A program made the position numbers and the translations under genes. The notes under the pieces were generated by a model that was given only the letters and a program-made list of their open reading frames with translations, was not told the origin of the DNA and did not search any database. Positions 1 through 7,457 of a stretch of DNA of 12,275 bases are shown here, one piece after another; within the stretch, counting starts at the first letter, position 1, and every line of letters begins with the position of its first letter. The stretch is from assembly GCA_023414155.1 (NCBI GenBank), contig JAEZOG010000128.1:1-12275 (forward strand), given 5' to 3'. Source of the stretch: Cyanobacteria bacterium OH_CFB_184 (GTDB lineage Bacteria > Cyanobacteriota > Vampirovibrionia > Gastranaerophilales > Gastranaerophilaceae).

Positions 1-1
1 A

Positions 2-100
2 GTTAATTTCGATTTAGGACCTGCAAGAATCCATGTTTTTGAAATTAATACACCTAATATCGAAAATTCAGGCTTAGAAGTATTGAAGCAGAAATTATAG
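2..100 (+). CDS. C-terminal end of an unidentified protein (5' part outside window)
   Basis: An open frame enters from the left edge and runs 32 codons to a TAG at 98-100. The visible end includes the stretch FDLGPARIHVFEINTPN and finishes in a lysine-rich helix-like tail. It ends 7 nt before the next gene on the same strand, so the two are probably co-transcribed. I do not recognise the family. The pattern 'aRIHVFE..T' loosely resembles the last strand of the TOBE domain of sugar-ABC ATPases (MsmK/UgpC type), but this is too short to decide. The frame is supported only by the lack of stops and the tight spacing to the next gene. Confidence 0.5.
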   Translation, partial: VNFDLGPARIHVFEINTPNIENSGLEVLKQKL

Positions 101-107
101 GTTCGAA

Positions 108-311
108 ATGAAAGTTAGTGCTATTGATCATTCGGGAATTGCAAAAAAACCTGTTAAGTCGGTAGTAACTTATAATTCTGAATCGAATAAAGTAGAAAAA
201 TGCGATTTTAAAGAAAGCAAAAAGCGTATTTATTCTATTTGTATACCATTGTTTTTGTTATCAGCCATAACAAGTGTTTTCGTGTTATCTAAGTTACGCA
301 AAAAGCTATAA
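108..311 (+). CDS. Small single-pass membrane protein, hypothetical (67 aa)
   Basis: The first 38 or so residues are polar and charged with no recognisable motif. They are followed by a basic stretch (ESKKR), a hydrophobic segment of about 20 residues (roughly 41-62, rich in I, L, F, V) and a basic tail (LRKKL). That is the profile of a tail-anchored or single-pass inner-membrane protein, with the charges suggesting a cytoplasmic N-terminal part, though the basic residues on both sides make orientation uncertain. The ATG lies 7 nt after the stop of the upstream partial gene. The ribosome site is weak (AGG within the preceding TAG/G). A strong terminator begins 5 nt after the stop, which supports this as a real last gene of a transcript. 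I do not recognise the family and assign no function. Confidence 0.6.
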   Translation: MKVSAIDHSGIAKKPVKSVVTYNSESNKVEKCDFKESKKRIYSICIPLFLLSAITSVFVLSKLRKKL

Positions 312-315
312 TAAT

Positions 316-353
316 AAAACTAACACCCCAGATGTAAGTGGTGTTAGTTTTTT
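316..353. terminator. Intrinsic terminator, probably bidirectional
   Basis: A perfect 12-bp inverted repeat, AAAACTAACACC (316-327) and GGTGTTAGTTTT (340-351), encloses a 12-nt loop and runs into TT at 352-353, giving six T in a row on the plus strand. It starts 5 nt after the small membrane-protein gene. On the minus strand the same stem ends in TTTT and lies 25 nt past the deoC stop, so it can also end the pilT-recO-deoC transcript. Confidence 0.85.
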
Positions 354-375
354 ACTTTAAAATTAAATTCTTTAT

Positions 376-1023
376 TTATTGGCTTATTTCGATTCCAGAA
401 CTTGTTCCTAATCTAGTTGCACCGGCTTCAATAAGTTTTAGAGCTTTTTCTTTATCTTTAATGCCACCTGATGCTTTGATCTCAAGGTCAGTTGGTCCAA
501 CTATTTTGTTCATAATTATAACATCTTCAACTTTAGCTCCGACGCCGTTTTTAACAAATCCTGTTGAAGTTTTTACAAAATCTGCTTTTGCCTCTATAGA
601 AAGTTCGCAAGCTTTTATGATTTCTTCTTCTGTTAAAAGATCTGTTTCGATAATGACTTTTAGAATGTGATTCCCGCAGGCTTTTTTAACCATTGCTATA
701 TCGTTTCTTGCATAGTCCCACTCTTTATTTTTGATGGCTTGTATGCAAATAACCATATCAATCTCATCTGCTCCATCTTCTATAGCTTTTTGAGCTTCAA
801 ATGCTTTGGCTTCAGGCAAAGAAGCACCAAGAGGAAAGCCAACTACTGTTACGATTTTTACTCCTGAATCTTTTAAGAAATCTTTTGCCATTTTAACGTT
901 TATTGGATTTACGCAAACACCTTTAAAATGGTGATGTTTTGCCTCGTTGAAAAGATTTTTTAGTTCTTCGTTTGTAGCATCAGGTTTTAGTAGAGTGTGT
1001 TCAACATAATTAGCTATATTCAT
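376..1023 (-). CDS. deoC: Deoxyribose-phosphate aldolase
   Basis: This class I aldolase reversibly cleaves 2-deoxy-D-ribose 5-phosphate to glyceraldehyde 3-phosphate and acetaldehyde, the last step of cytosolic deoxynucleoside breakdown. It is a single TIM barrel of 215 aa, the usual length for the short bacterial form. The Schiff-base lysine is K151 in FVKTSTGF. The proton-relay residues are D89 in DEIDMV and K183 in KASGGI, matching D102, K167 and K201 of the E. coli enzyme by motif. The phosphate-binding C-terminal loop GTSSG is at 206-210. The ATG is supported by a Shine-Dalgarno AAAGGGG 5 nt upstream, which overlaps the recO stop codon. It is the last gene of the pilT-recO-deoC cluster. 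Nucleoside-catabolism partners (deoA, deoB, deoD) are absent nearby; the neighbour is instead a DNA-repair gene. Confidence 0.96.
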   Translation of the reverse strand: MNIANYVEHTLLKPDATNEELKNLFNEAKHHHFKGVCVNPINVKMAKDFLKDSGVKIVTVVGFPLGASLPEAKAFEAQKAIEDGADEIDMVICIQAIKNKEWDYARNDIAMVKKACGNHILKVIIETDLLTEEEIIKACELSIEAKADFVKTSTGFVKNGVGAKVEDVIIMNKIVGPTDLEIKASGGIKDKEKALKLIEAGATRLGTSSGIEISQ

Positions 1024-1028
1024 TTTTG

Positions 1029-1035
1029 CCCCTTT
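1029..1035 (-). promoter_or_regulatory. Ribosome binding site of deoC, overlapping the recO stop
   Basis: On the minus strand AAAGGGG lies 5 nt before the deoC ATG. Its first bases are part of the recO TAA (1034-1036), so terminating ribosomes can reinitiate at deoC. It is one of the few strong Shine-Dalgarno sites in this window and fixes the deoC start. Confidence 0.75.
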
Positions 1036-1795
1036 ATTTAATTATCTCAAGCATTTCTGTAGTTTTGAATTTTTTTGGTGAATAAAATTCTATATATTTT
1101 TTTAGTAGTTTAAAGCAAAAGTCACAGATTTTTTCTGTTGCAAGTTCATCATATCTTGTTTTTTCAGAAAAATCAGTATTTTGAAGAGTTTTGATGAAAT
1201 CTTTTATTTTATAATGCATTTTTTGAACACCGATTGTAGTTGATTTGCAGTTTAAACATAAAATGCCGCCTTGTTCAAAAGAAAAGTAAAGTTCTTCTTG
1301 GTCTATTTCGCAGTTGCATTTTACGCAGGTATCAGTTTCAAGAGAGTAGCCTGAAATGTTCATTACTTGAAGTTGAAATCTAAGCACAGATAGCATAGTT
1401 TCTTCTTTTGTTTTGCATTTTGATATTGTTTCAAGGAAAGAATAAAACAGGTTATAGATTTCTTCGCTGTTAGGATCATTTTCGATGCCAAAGTTATTTA
1501 TTATTTCAGCGCAGTACATCGAATAAAAAAGTTTATCCATATCCCTTCTTAAATTGATAAATGTGTCTAAAGCTTCTGCCTGACATATAGTGTCAAGGTT
1601 TTTCCCTTTATGGAGCATCAATTTATTGGCAACAAGCATATCCATTCTGCCCCCAAGCTTGCTGGAGGTTTTTTTACTGCCTTTTGCAACACCTCTAATG
1701 AGTCCTTTTTCTTTTGAATACATAACGATTATTTTGTCGGACTCACTTAAGTTGTATGATCTTATATTTATGGCATTTGTTGTGAAGTTTTGCAT
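1034..1795 (-). CDS. recO: DNA repair / recombination mediator RecO
   Basis: RecO acts in the RecFOR pathway: it binds SSB-coated single-stranded DNA and helps RecA load at gaps, and it can anneal complementary strands. The 253-aa length is typical. The N-terminal OB fold (about 1-80) opens with the family pattern of an S/D-rich turn followed by a KEKGLIRGVAKGSKK segment (residues 28-42). A mostly helical C-terminal domain follows. It carries a four-cysteine zinc site, CVKC (C157, C160) and CLNC (C180, C183), which many but not all RecO proteins keep. The ATG is 11 nt after the pilT stop with no clear Shine-Dalgarno, so translation probably depends on readthrough from pilT. The deoC start lies 10 nt past its stop. 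No truncation is visible. Confidence 0.93.
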   Translation of the reverse strand: MQNFTTNAINIRSYNLSESDKIIVMYSKEKGLIRGVAKGSKKTSSKLGGRMDMLVANKLMLHKGKNLDTICQAEALDTFINLRRDMDKLFYSMYCAEIINNFGIENDPNSEEIYNLFYSFLETISKCKTKEETMLSVLRFQLQVMNISGYSLETDTCVKCNCEIDQEELYFSFEQGGILCLNCKSTTIGVQKMHYKIKDFIKTLQNTDFSEKTRYDELATEKICDFCFKLLKKYIEFYSPKKFKTTEMLEIIK

Positions 1796-1806
1796 TTGTT
1801 TGTTAT

Positions 1807-2904
1807 TTACATATTTATTTTGTTGTAGGTGCCGTGGTAAGCGCCTCTGAAAAGTTGTTGAAGCTCGACTTTATTGTCGCTGTAATAAAGTGCATTTTCT
1901 TTTGAAATGACATTTTTTTGAACAAGCGAATATAACGACATGTTTAATGTAATCATATCGCTGAAAGATCCTTTTTTTACAAGGTCATAAATTTGCTCTA
2001 GTTCGTCTTTTATGATGAAGTCTTTTACTGTTGGTGTTACTACCAGTACTTCACAAGCCGGTATTCTTCCTGCTGTATCTTGTCTTGGAATTAATTTTTG
2101 TGCAATTGTACCTCTTAAGGTTTCTGCAAGCTGTTTTCTTATAAAGTCTCTGTCTTTCGGGTCAAAGAAGTTTATAATTCTGTTTATTGTTTGTATTGCA
2201 TCATTTGTGTGCATTGTGGCAAATACCAGGTGACCTGTTTCAGAAGCTTTTAGTGCGCTTTGCATTGTTTCAAGGTCTCTTATTTCACCGATTAAAATAA
2301 CATCAGGATCTTGTCTAAGAGCGTATTTTATTCCGTCAGGGAATGATGCTGTATCTATTTCGATTTGTCTTTGAGTGATTATGGATTTTTTGTCTGTATA
2401 AATATGTTCAACAGGATCTTCAATTGTTATAATGTGTTTTTGATAATTTTGATTTATGAAATCAAGCAAAGATGCAATTGTAGTTGATTTTCCGCTACCT
2501 GTCGGTCCTGTAATTAAAACAATTCCGTTAGTTAATGTTGCAAATTTTTCTATCGATTTTGGGAGGCTCAGTTCCTCAATCCCTAGTATTTCATAAGAAA
2601 TTACTCTTATTACTATAGAAAGTCTGCCGAGTTCTCTAGAAAGGTTTACCCTGAATCTTGATACACCTTTTATTTCATAGGCAAAATCCAGATCAAATAC
2701 TTCAAAAGCTTTATTTTTTATACTGCTTGGCACGATGAAATCTATTATAGAAAAAATTTCAGCTTCACTTAATGGTTCAAGTTTTGTTTTAAATATTTTC
2801 CCATCTTTTCGAAGTGCTGGAGGTTCGTCTGTTCTCAAGTGGATATCAGATGCCCCTTTTTCAACAGCTTCTTTTAAAAATTTTACAAGATCAAATTTGC
2901 CCAT
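1807..2904 (-). CDS. pilT: Type IV pilus retraction ATPase, PilT family
   Basis: A cytoplasmic hexameric secretion-superfamily ATPase that drives pilus retraction; 365 aa against about 345 for classical PilT. The N-terminal PAS-like domain begins with GASDIHLR (17-24). The RecA-like domain shows Walker A GPTGSGKST (133-141), the Asp box IEDPVEH (161-167), Walker B with DVILIGEIRD (201-210, catalytic glutamate in GEIRD) and the His box TGHLVFATMHTNDA (223-236). These, and the lack of a zinc-binding CxxC pair, fit PilT better than PilB. The signature AIRNLIREGK of classical PilT is replaced by a divergent segment around 302-312 (LEQIYDLVKKG), so PilU or another PilT-like paralogue is possible. 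It is the first gene of the minus-strand cluster and no other pilus gene is in the window. The ATG follows only a weak GTGAG-like ribosome site. Confidence 0.9.
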   Translation of the reverse strand: MGKFDLVKFLKEAVEKGASDIHLRTDEPPALRKDGKIFKTKLEPLSEAEIFSIIDFIVPSSIKNKAFEVFDLDFAYEIKGVSRFRVNLSRELGRLSIVIRVISYEILGIEELSLPKSIEKFATLTNGIVLITGPTGSGKSTTIASLLDFINQNYQKHIITIEDPVEHIYTDKKSIITQRQIEIDTASFPDGIKYALRQDPDVILIGEIRDLETMQSALKASETGHLVFATMHTNDAIQTINRIINFFDPKDRDFIRKQLAETLRGTIAQKLIPRQDTAGRIPACEVLVVTPTVKDFIIKDELEQIYDLVKKGSFSDMITLNMSLYSLVQKNVISKENALYYSDNKVELQQLFRGAYHGTYNKINM

Positions 2905-2919
2905 AACTCACATTATTTC

Positions 2920-2948
2920 ATTATATTACTCTTTAATTTTACACTCTT
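2920..2948 (-). promoter_or_regulatory. Candidate promoter of pilT-recO-deoC
   Basis: On the minus strand a perfect TATAAT (complement of 2920-2925) lies 15 nt before the pilT ATG. At the -35 distance there is no TTGACA-like box. That place is instead held by AAGAGTGTAAA (2938-2948), one copy of a repeated 11-mer. A leader of only about 10 nt is implied. The -10 match is clear; use as a promoter, and the need for an activator, are inference. Confidence 0.45.
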
Positions 2949-2988
2949 TTAAGTTAAAAATAAACATTTTATATTTGTTTACACTCTT
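2938..2988. repeat. Pair of identical 11-bp direct repeats in the divergent control region
   Basis: TTTACACTCTT occurs at 2938-2948 and again at 2978-2988, exactly 40 bp apart, close to four helical turns. A partial third copy (TTACTCTTT, 2925-2933) lies next to the pilT -10 box. The copies lie between the pilT and smc promoters on the pilT side. The spacing suits a dimeric or tandem DNA-binding regulator, but chance in AT-rich DNA cannot be excluded from one sequence. Confidence 0.45.
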
Positions 2989-3017
2989 GTTACTTTGTTT
3001 TAAGAATAGTAAACGTT

Positions 3018-3046
3018 TTGACTATTGAGTCTATTTGTTGTCTAAT
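3018..3046 (+). promoter_or_regulatory. Sigma-70-type promoter of the smc-scpA-scpB operon
   Basis: TTGACT (3018-3023) and TCTAAT (3041-3046) are separated by the ideal 17 bp and each match the consensus in five of six positions. Transcription would begin near 3053, leaving a leader of about 36 nt before the smc ATG. An 8-bp palindrome AAACGTTT (3011-3018) touches the -35 box and could hold a repressor, though that is speculative. Confidence 0.65.
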
Positions 3047-3088
3047 TAAGTATATATAAAGTCTAGGCTTGGGCAGAACGTATAAAAG

Positions 3089-6000
3089 ATGTATATTAAA
3101 GAGCTAGAGGTTGATAACTTCAAATCTTTTGCTAATACTGTTACTATCCCTTTTTTGAAGGGTTTTACTACAATCTCAGGACCAAATGGTTCGGGTAAGA
3201 GTAATATAATTGACAGTATACTTTTTGCACTCGGTCTTTCTACTTCAAGGACTCTTAGAGCAGAAAAGTTGTTCCATCTGATTTCTACTCATAACAAGAG
3301 GAATGAAGCATTCGTTAGGGTAACTTTTGCTCCTGAAAATAGCGAAGAAGAAGAAATTATTGTCGGAAGAAAAATAAGAAAATCATCACAAGGTTTTAAC
3401 AGCATTTACTATTTAAACGGTAAAATCGCTACCCTTAGTGAAATACATGCCAAGCTGGAAAAACACAATATAACCCCGAACAGCTATAACGTAATGATGC
3501 AGGGTGATGTTACAAGTATCACAAATTGCTCTGCCTTTGAAAGAAGAAAGATAGTTGATGAAATCGCTGGAGTTGCTGATTTTGACAGGCGTATAGAACA
3601 GGCTTCAAACGAACTTCAGACAGTTGAACAAAGAGTAGAAAAATCAAGTATTATTCTTGCAGAGATTGATTCTAGGATTGAGCAATTAGCTTCTGAAAGA
3701 GAAGTTGCTTTAAAATACCAAAAACTAAAAGAAGAAAAAATCTCTTTAGAAAGCCGCATTACAACAGTAAAATATTTTGATATTAAACGTTCTATTGAAA
3801 GAGTTCATGAGAGCATTTTAGAGTTTAACAAAAAGAAAAAAGAAGAAGAATATAAATTAAAAGACCTTGTCGCTAAACTAGCTCAAGCCAAAGCTAAATA
3901 CGAAGAGGTTTCTGAACTTGTTAAAACCAATGGTGAAGCGGAACAAATTGAAATTAAAAAACAAGTTGAAGAATTAAAAGGTCAAATTGAAAGAAAAAAT
4001 TCTGCTTCAAACTTTGCAGATAAACAAATTCACGACAATTTAAAGACCATTGAAAATGCTAAAAACGGTATCGAGTCATTAAAAGAAAAAATCAGTTTTA
4101 CAAATGAAAAAATCGAAGCTAAAAAAGAAGAAATCAATGGTATAGAAGCTAATATTGAAATTCAAAAGCAGCAGCTTAATAGAATTCTTCAAGAAGCTGC
4201 AGGATTAAGCCAAACAGCAGATGAGTATATCGAAAAAAGAAATACACTAAGAAAAAATCTTGAACAACTAAAAGATCAAGAGCTAAATCTGCAAAAAGAG
4301 TCTATACCTTTAGAGTCAGAGCTTAATAATGCTAAAAAAGATATTGAAGAGTCAAAAAATATAATTGAAGAATTAAAAGAGTTTAAAGCAACTTTCGGCG
4401 GAAACAAAGATAAGCTTCAAATAGAAGTTGAAGATTTAGCAAAGGATCTTGAAGATTACAAAATAGTTCAGCAAAATGCTATGTATGAGCTTGATAAGGC
4501 TAAAAATGAAGCTTTTGACTTGAATCATAATATTCAGATGGCTTACAGAAAAGTTTCTCAATTAGAAGCTCAAAAAAGTGCTTATGATGAAGTGAATTTT
4601 GGAAAAGCAATCGATACAGTTTTAAATGCAAAGCTAGATGGAGTCCATGCGCCGCTATTACAACTTGGTAAAGTAGATAAAGAATATTCTACAGCTCTTG
4701 AAGTTGCTATGGGTTCAAGAATGAAAAATATTGTTGTTGATGATGAGGATGTAGCTAGAGTTGCAATTGATATTTTAAAATCATCAAATGCAGGTGTTGC
4801 AACATTTTTGCCGTTGAATAAAATCGGCAAAGCCCCAGGAAGTCTTCGTCTTCCAAAAGAAAAAGGAGTCGTTGATTTTGCAATAAATTTGATCGATTTT
4901 GATGATGAATATCTAAACGCTTTTTATCATTCTCTAGGCGAAACTCTTGTTGTAGAAGACTTCTCAAGTGCCAAAAAACTGATCGGCAGATACAGAATGG
5001 TTACTTTGTCAGGTGACTTGTTTGAAAAATCAGGTGCTATTTCAGGCGGTTCAAGAAGACAAACAGGTTTAAGATTTAGCCAAAATCAAGATGATGAGTT
5101 AAATACCTTTAAAGAAAGATTAAAAGGTTTTGAAAAAGATGCGCTTGCTTTAGATCGTAAAAAAGCTGAACTAGAACAGAAATTAGACAAGGTAAGAGTC
5201 GATTATTCAAGTACTATGAACGCATTGAACAGCGCAAAATTAGAGTTGAATAACTTGATTAAAAATTCAGAAGACAATGAAAAAAATATTGCTCAAAGAG
5301 AACTTTTGATAAAAGAGTTAGAGCCAAAAGTTGTTCAAATTGAGAAAAAACTTGATGCTTATGAAGAACAGCACGTCCAAATGAACTCCCAAATACTTGA
5401 ACTTGAGGCTCAAATTCAAGAGATTGAAAGCAAAATGAGTGAAGAAGAACTAGTTAAGCTTAAAGAGATGACAGAAGCCGTTGAGGGTATGATTAAAAAA
5501 TATCAAACCCAAGTTCTTAACTGCCAAAATGATATTAACGATTTAAACCGCGATATCAGCTTTAACAATGAAGTTATAAAAACAAAAGAAGAACAAATCC
5601 AAAAGCTTATAAAAGATAATGAAATATTCGCGCAAGACAAAGACAGATACAAAGAAGAAATAAAAGTAATTGAAGTTCAAATTCAAGAGCTGGAAGTTAA
5701 AATAAAAGACCTTGGCGAAAAACTTGTTCAGCTTCAAGCTCAAAGAGATCTTGTTCAGCAAGAACTTTTAGAAATCGAAAAACAAAAGAACATTTTTGAC
5801 AACGACTTAGCTAGAATGACTGAGCAAATTGAATCTTTCAAAGCAAGAAGAAGAGAGCTTGATCCTCAATTAGATGAAGTAATAAGAGAGTTAAAAGAAG
5901 CAAACATAGATGTGAGCGAGCTAAAACCTGTCGAGATGTCAGTAGAAGAAATAACTTCAAGAATCCAAAAACTTCAAAAGCGAATGGAAGAAATGGAACC

Positions 6001-6586
6001 TGTTAATATGAGGGCGATAAGCGCTTATGATGAAGTTATCGCAAGGCAGGAAGAATTAAAAACTAAAATAGATACGTTGTCTAAAGAGCGAGGCCAGATT
6101 TTAGAGAGAATGTCAGGCTATGAGCAGTTGAAGAAAGACACTTTCTTAAAAACATATAATAATATCAACGAGAACTTTAAAGAAATATTTGCCGGTTTAT
6201 CTGATGGTGAAGGGACTTTGATTTTAGAAAACCCTGAAGCTCCATTCCAGGGCGGGTTAACAATTGAGGCGCAACCTAGAGATAAGAAAAAACAAAGATT
6301 AGAAGGTATGTCAGGTGGTGAAAAATCACTTACTGCTCTTGCTTTTGTGTTTGCTATACAAAGATATATGCCAGCTCCATTTTATGCGTTTGACGAGGTG
6401 GATATGCACCTTGACGGTATCAACGTAGAAAAATTGGCGGAGATGATTAAGTTCCAGTCAAAAGATACGCAATTTATAGTTGTAAGTTTGAGAAAACCTA
6501 TGATAGAATCAGCTAATAGGACTATCGGGGTTACTCAAAAAGAAAAAGGGATAACCAGAGTTACGGGAGTGAAATTAAGAGACTGA
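3089..6586 (+). CDS. smc: Chromosome segregation / condensin ATPase SMC
   Basis: SMC dimers with ScpA and ScpB form the bacterial condensin ring that compacts and separates the nucleoid by ATP-driven loop extrusion. The 1165-aa length and five-part layout are standard. The N-terminal head has Walker A GPNGSGKSN (31-39) and a Q-loop in NVMMQGDVTSI (about 135-145). The first coiled coil covers about 165-505, rich in E, K and Q heptads. The hinge lies at about 510-660 and includes the GVHAPLLQLG region and SGAISGGSRR. The second coil covers about 665-1010. The C-terminal head holds the ABC signature EGMSGGEKS (1072-1080) and Walker B with D1102 and catalytic E1103. The wording YAFDEVDMHLDG, rather than the LDEIDAALD of Firmicutes or Proteobacteria, is what I associate with cyanobacterial SMC. 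The ATG lacks a good Shine-Dalgarno. It is first of a three-gene operon. Confidence 0.97.
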   Translation: MYIKELEVDNFKSFANTVTIPFLKGFTTISGPNGSGKSNIIDSILFALGLSTSRTLRAEKLFHLISTHNKRNEAFVRVTFAPENSEEEEIIVGRKIRKSSQGFNSIYYLNGKIATLSEIHAKLEKHNITPNSYNVMMQGDVTSITNCSAFERRKIVDEIAGVADFDRRIEQASNELQTVEQRVEKSSIILAEIDSRIEQLASEREVALKYQKLKEEKISLESRITTVKYFDIKRSIERVHESILEFNKKKKEEEYKLKDLVAKLAQAKAKYEEVSELVKTNGEAEQIEIKKQVEELKGQIERKNSASNFADKQIHDNLKTIENAKNGIESLKEKISFTNEKIEAKKEEINGIEANIEIQKQQLNRILQEAAGLSQTADEYIEKRNTLRKNLEQLKDQELNLQKESIPLESELNNAKKDIEESKNIIEELKEFKATFGGNKDKLQIEVEDLAKDLEDYKIVQQNAMYELDKAKNEAFDLNHNIQMAYRKVSQLEAQKSAYDEVNFGKAIDTVLNAKLDGVHAPLLQLGKVDKEYSTALEVAMGSRMKNIVVDDEDVARVAIDILKSSNAGVATFLPLNKIGKAPGSLRLPKEKGVVDFAINLIDFDDEYLNAFYHSLGETLVVEDFSSAKKLIGRYRMVTLSGDLFEKSGAISGGSRRQTGLRFSQNQDDELNTFKERLKGFEKDALALDRKKAELEQKLDKVRVDYSSTMNALNSAKLELNNLIKNSEDNEKNIAQRELLIKELEPKVVQIEKKLDAYEEQHVQMNSQILELEAQIQEIESKMSEEELVKLKEMTEAVEGMIKKYQTQVLNCQNDINDLNRDISFNNEVIKTKEEQIQKLIKDNEIFAQDKDRYKEEIKVIEVQIQELEVKIKDLGEKLVQLQAQRDLVQQELLEIEKQKNIFDNDLARMTEQIESFKARRRELDPQLDEVIRELKEANIDVSELKPVEMSVEEITSRIQKLQKRMEEMEPVNMRAISAYDEVIARQEELKTKIDTLSKERGQILERMSGYEQLKKDTFLKTYNNINENFKEIFAGLSDGEGTLILENPEAPFQGGLTIEAQPRDKKKQRLEGMSGGEKSLTALAFVFAIQRYMPAPFYAFDEVDMHLDGINVEKLAEMIKFQSKDTQFIVVSLRKPMIESANRTIGVTQKEKGITRVTGVKLRD

Positions 6587-6587
6587 T

Positions 6588-7445
6588 ATGTTAGATGCAA
6601 ATAATGCAGAAATTTTTTATATGCAAGAAGCTACAAACTCTATCGATAAAGAGTTTGGTGCTAATATTGAAATGATTTCTACAAATACACCTAACGAGCA
6701 GTTAGATGGTATTGAAATTCTTGTTTCTATGGCAAAACACGGTAAAATCGATCCTTGGAACATAGATATCGTTGATATTACTGATAAATACCTGCTGCAT
6801 TTGGCAGAAAGTAAGGCTAACAACTTAAGACTTACAGGTAGAACACTTTTATTTGCAGCTATATTGTTGAAAATTAAGTCTAATATTCTTGAAGGTATTG
6901 ATCCAATGCAGTTTGAACCTGTAGATGAACATCTCGAGATGGATTATGATGATGATTGGATGGATAATGAGCTTGAAGAAGAGCCTATAAATAGAAACAA
7001 TGTTATTTCTATCGATGAAGTGCTTCAAAGAAGAACAAGTATAAGGCTTAACAGAAACAGAGTTGTAACTTTAAAAGATTTGATACGTCAGCTTGAATTC
7101 TATGAAGAGCTTGATAGAAAACAATCCTTGAAAAATTCTCTTGAAAGAGCAAAAAGAAGGGTTAAATCATACGCAAAATTCACTTCTGATGATATTATCA
7201 ATCTTGCTCACGATGAGTATATCGAAAACAGTGTCAGCATTCTCCGTGAAAATTTAATTAGAATTTTTGAAAAAGAAGAAAAAATTGAATTAAATACTCT
7301 TACATTGCTTGGAATGGATAGAATTTCTGCTTACATAGCGCTTTTATTCCTTTCTGCAGCAAGCGATTTTGAGCTTGTTCAAGATGAATTTTACTCTGAT
7401 TTATTTGTGGTTAAGCAAACTATTTTGCGGGAAGAAACGGCTTAG
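6588..7445 (+). CDS. scpA: Segregation and condensation protein ScpA (kleisin)
   Basis: ScpA is the kleisin that bridges the two SMC heads and binds an ScpB dimer, closing the condensin ring. The family's N-terminal block is plain: LDGIEILVSMAKHGKIDPWN (39-58) and the helix ending in TDKYLLHLAE (65-74), which packs on the SMC neck. The C-terminal winged helix that contacts the SMC cap occupies roughly the last 80 residues (SVSILRENLIRIF onward). At 285 aa it is slightly long for the family because of about 37 extra N-terminal residues and a very acidic linker (about 113-132, many D and E). The ATG is one base after the smc stop, so the two are translationally coupled. In-frame ATGs at codons 12 and 29 are possible later starts, but neither has a better ribosome site. 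Confidence 0.93.
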   Translation: MLDANNAEIFYMQEATNSIDKEFGANIEMISTNTPNEQLDGIEILVSMAKHGKIDPWNIDIVDITDKYLLHLAESKANNLRLTGRTLLFAAILLKIKSNILEGIDPMQFEPVDEHLEMDYDDDWMDNELEEEPINRNNVISIDEVLQRRTSIRLNRNRVVTLKDLIRQLEFYEELDRKQSLKNSLERAKRRVKSYAKFTSDDIINLAHDEYIENSVSILRENLIRIFEKEEKIELNTLTLLGMDRISAYIALLFLSAASDFELVQDEFYSDLFVVKQTILREETA

Positions 7446-7450
7446 GGGTG
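7444..7450 (+). promoter_or_regulatory. Ribosome binding site of scpB
   Basis: AGGGGTG, sharing its first two bases with the scpA stop codon, lies 7 nt before the scpB ATG. It supports that start and allows reinitiation after scpA. Confidence 0.6.
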
Positions 7451-7457
7451 TTGTTGT

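Noticed and set aside
338..867. Plus-strand open frames opposite deoC
   Set aside because: They are antisense shadows of a gene with all its catalytic residues, and have no ribosome sites or recognisable domains.
4582..5761. Minus-strand open frames inside smc
   Set aside because: They are shadows of the hinge and coiled-coil coding sequence; their composition (for example F/Y-rich runs) reflects the complement of K/E-rich codons.
3780..5900. Repetitive A-rich stretches in smc considered as DNA repeats
   Set aside because: They follow from heptad-rich coiled-coil coding with AAA, GAA and CAA codons and do not form exact repeat units.
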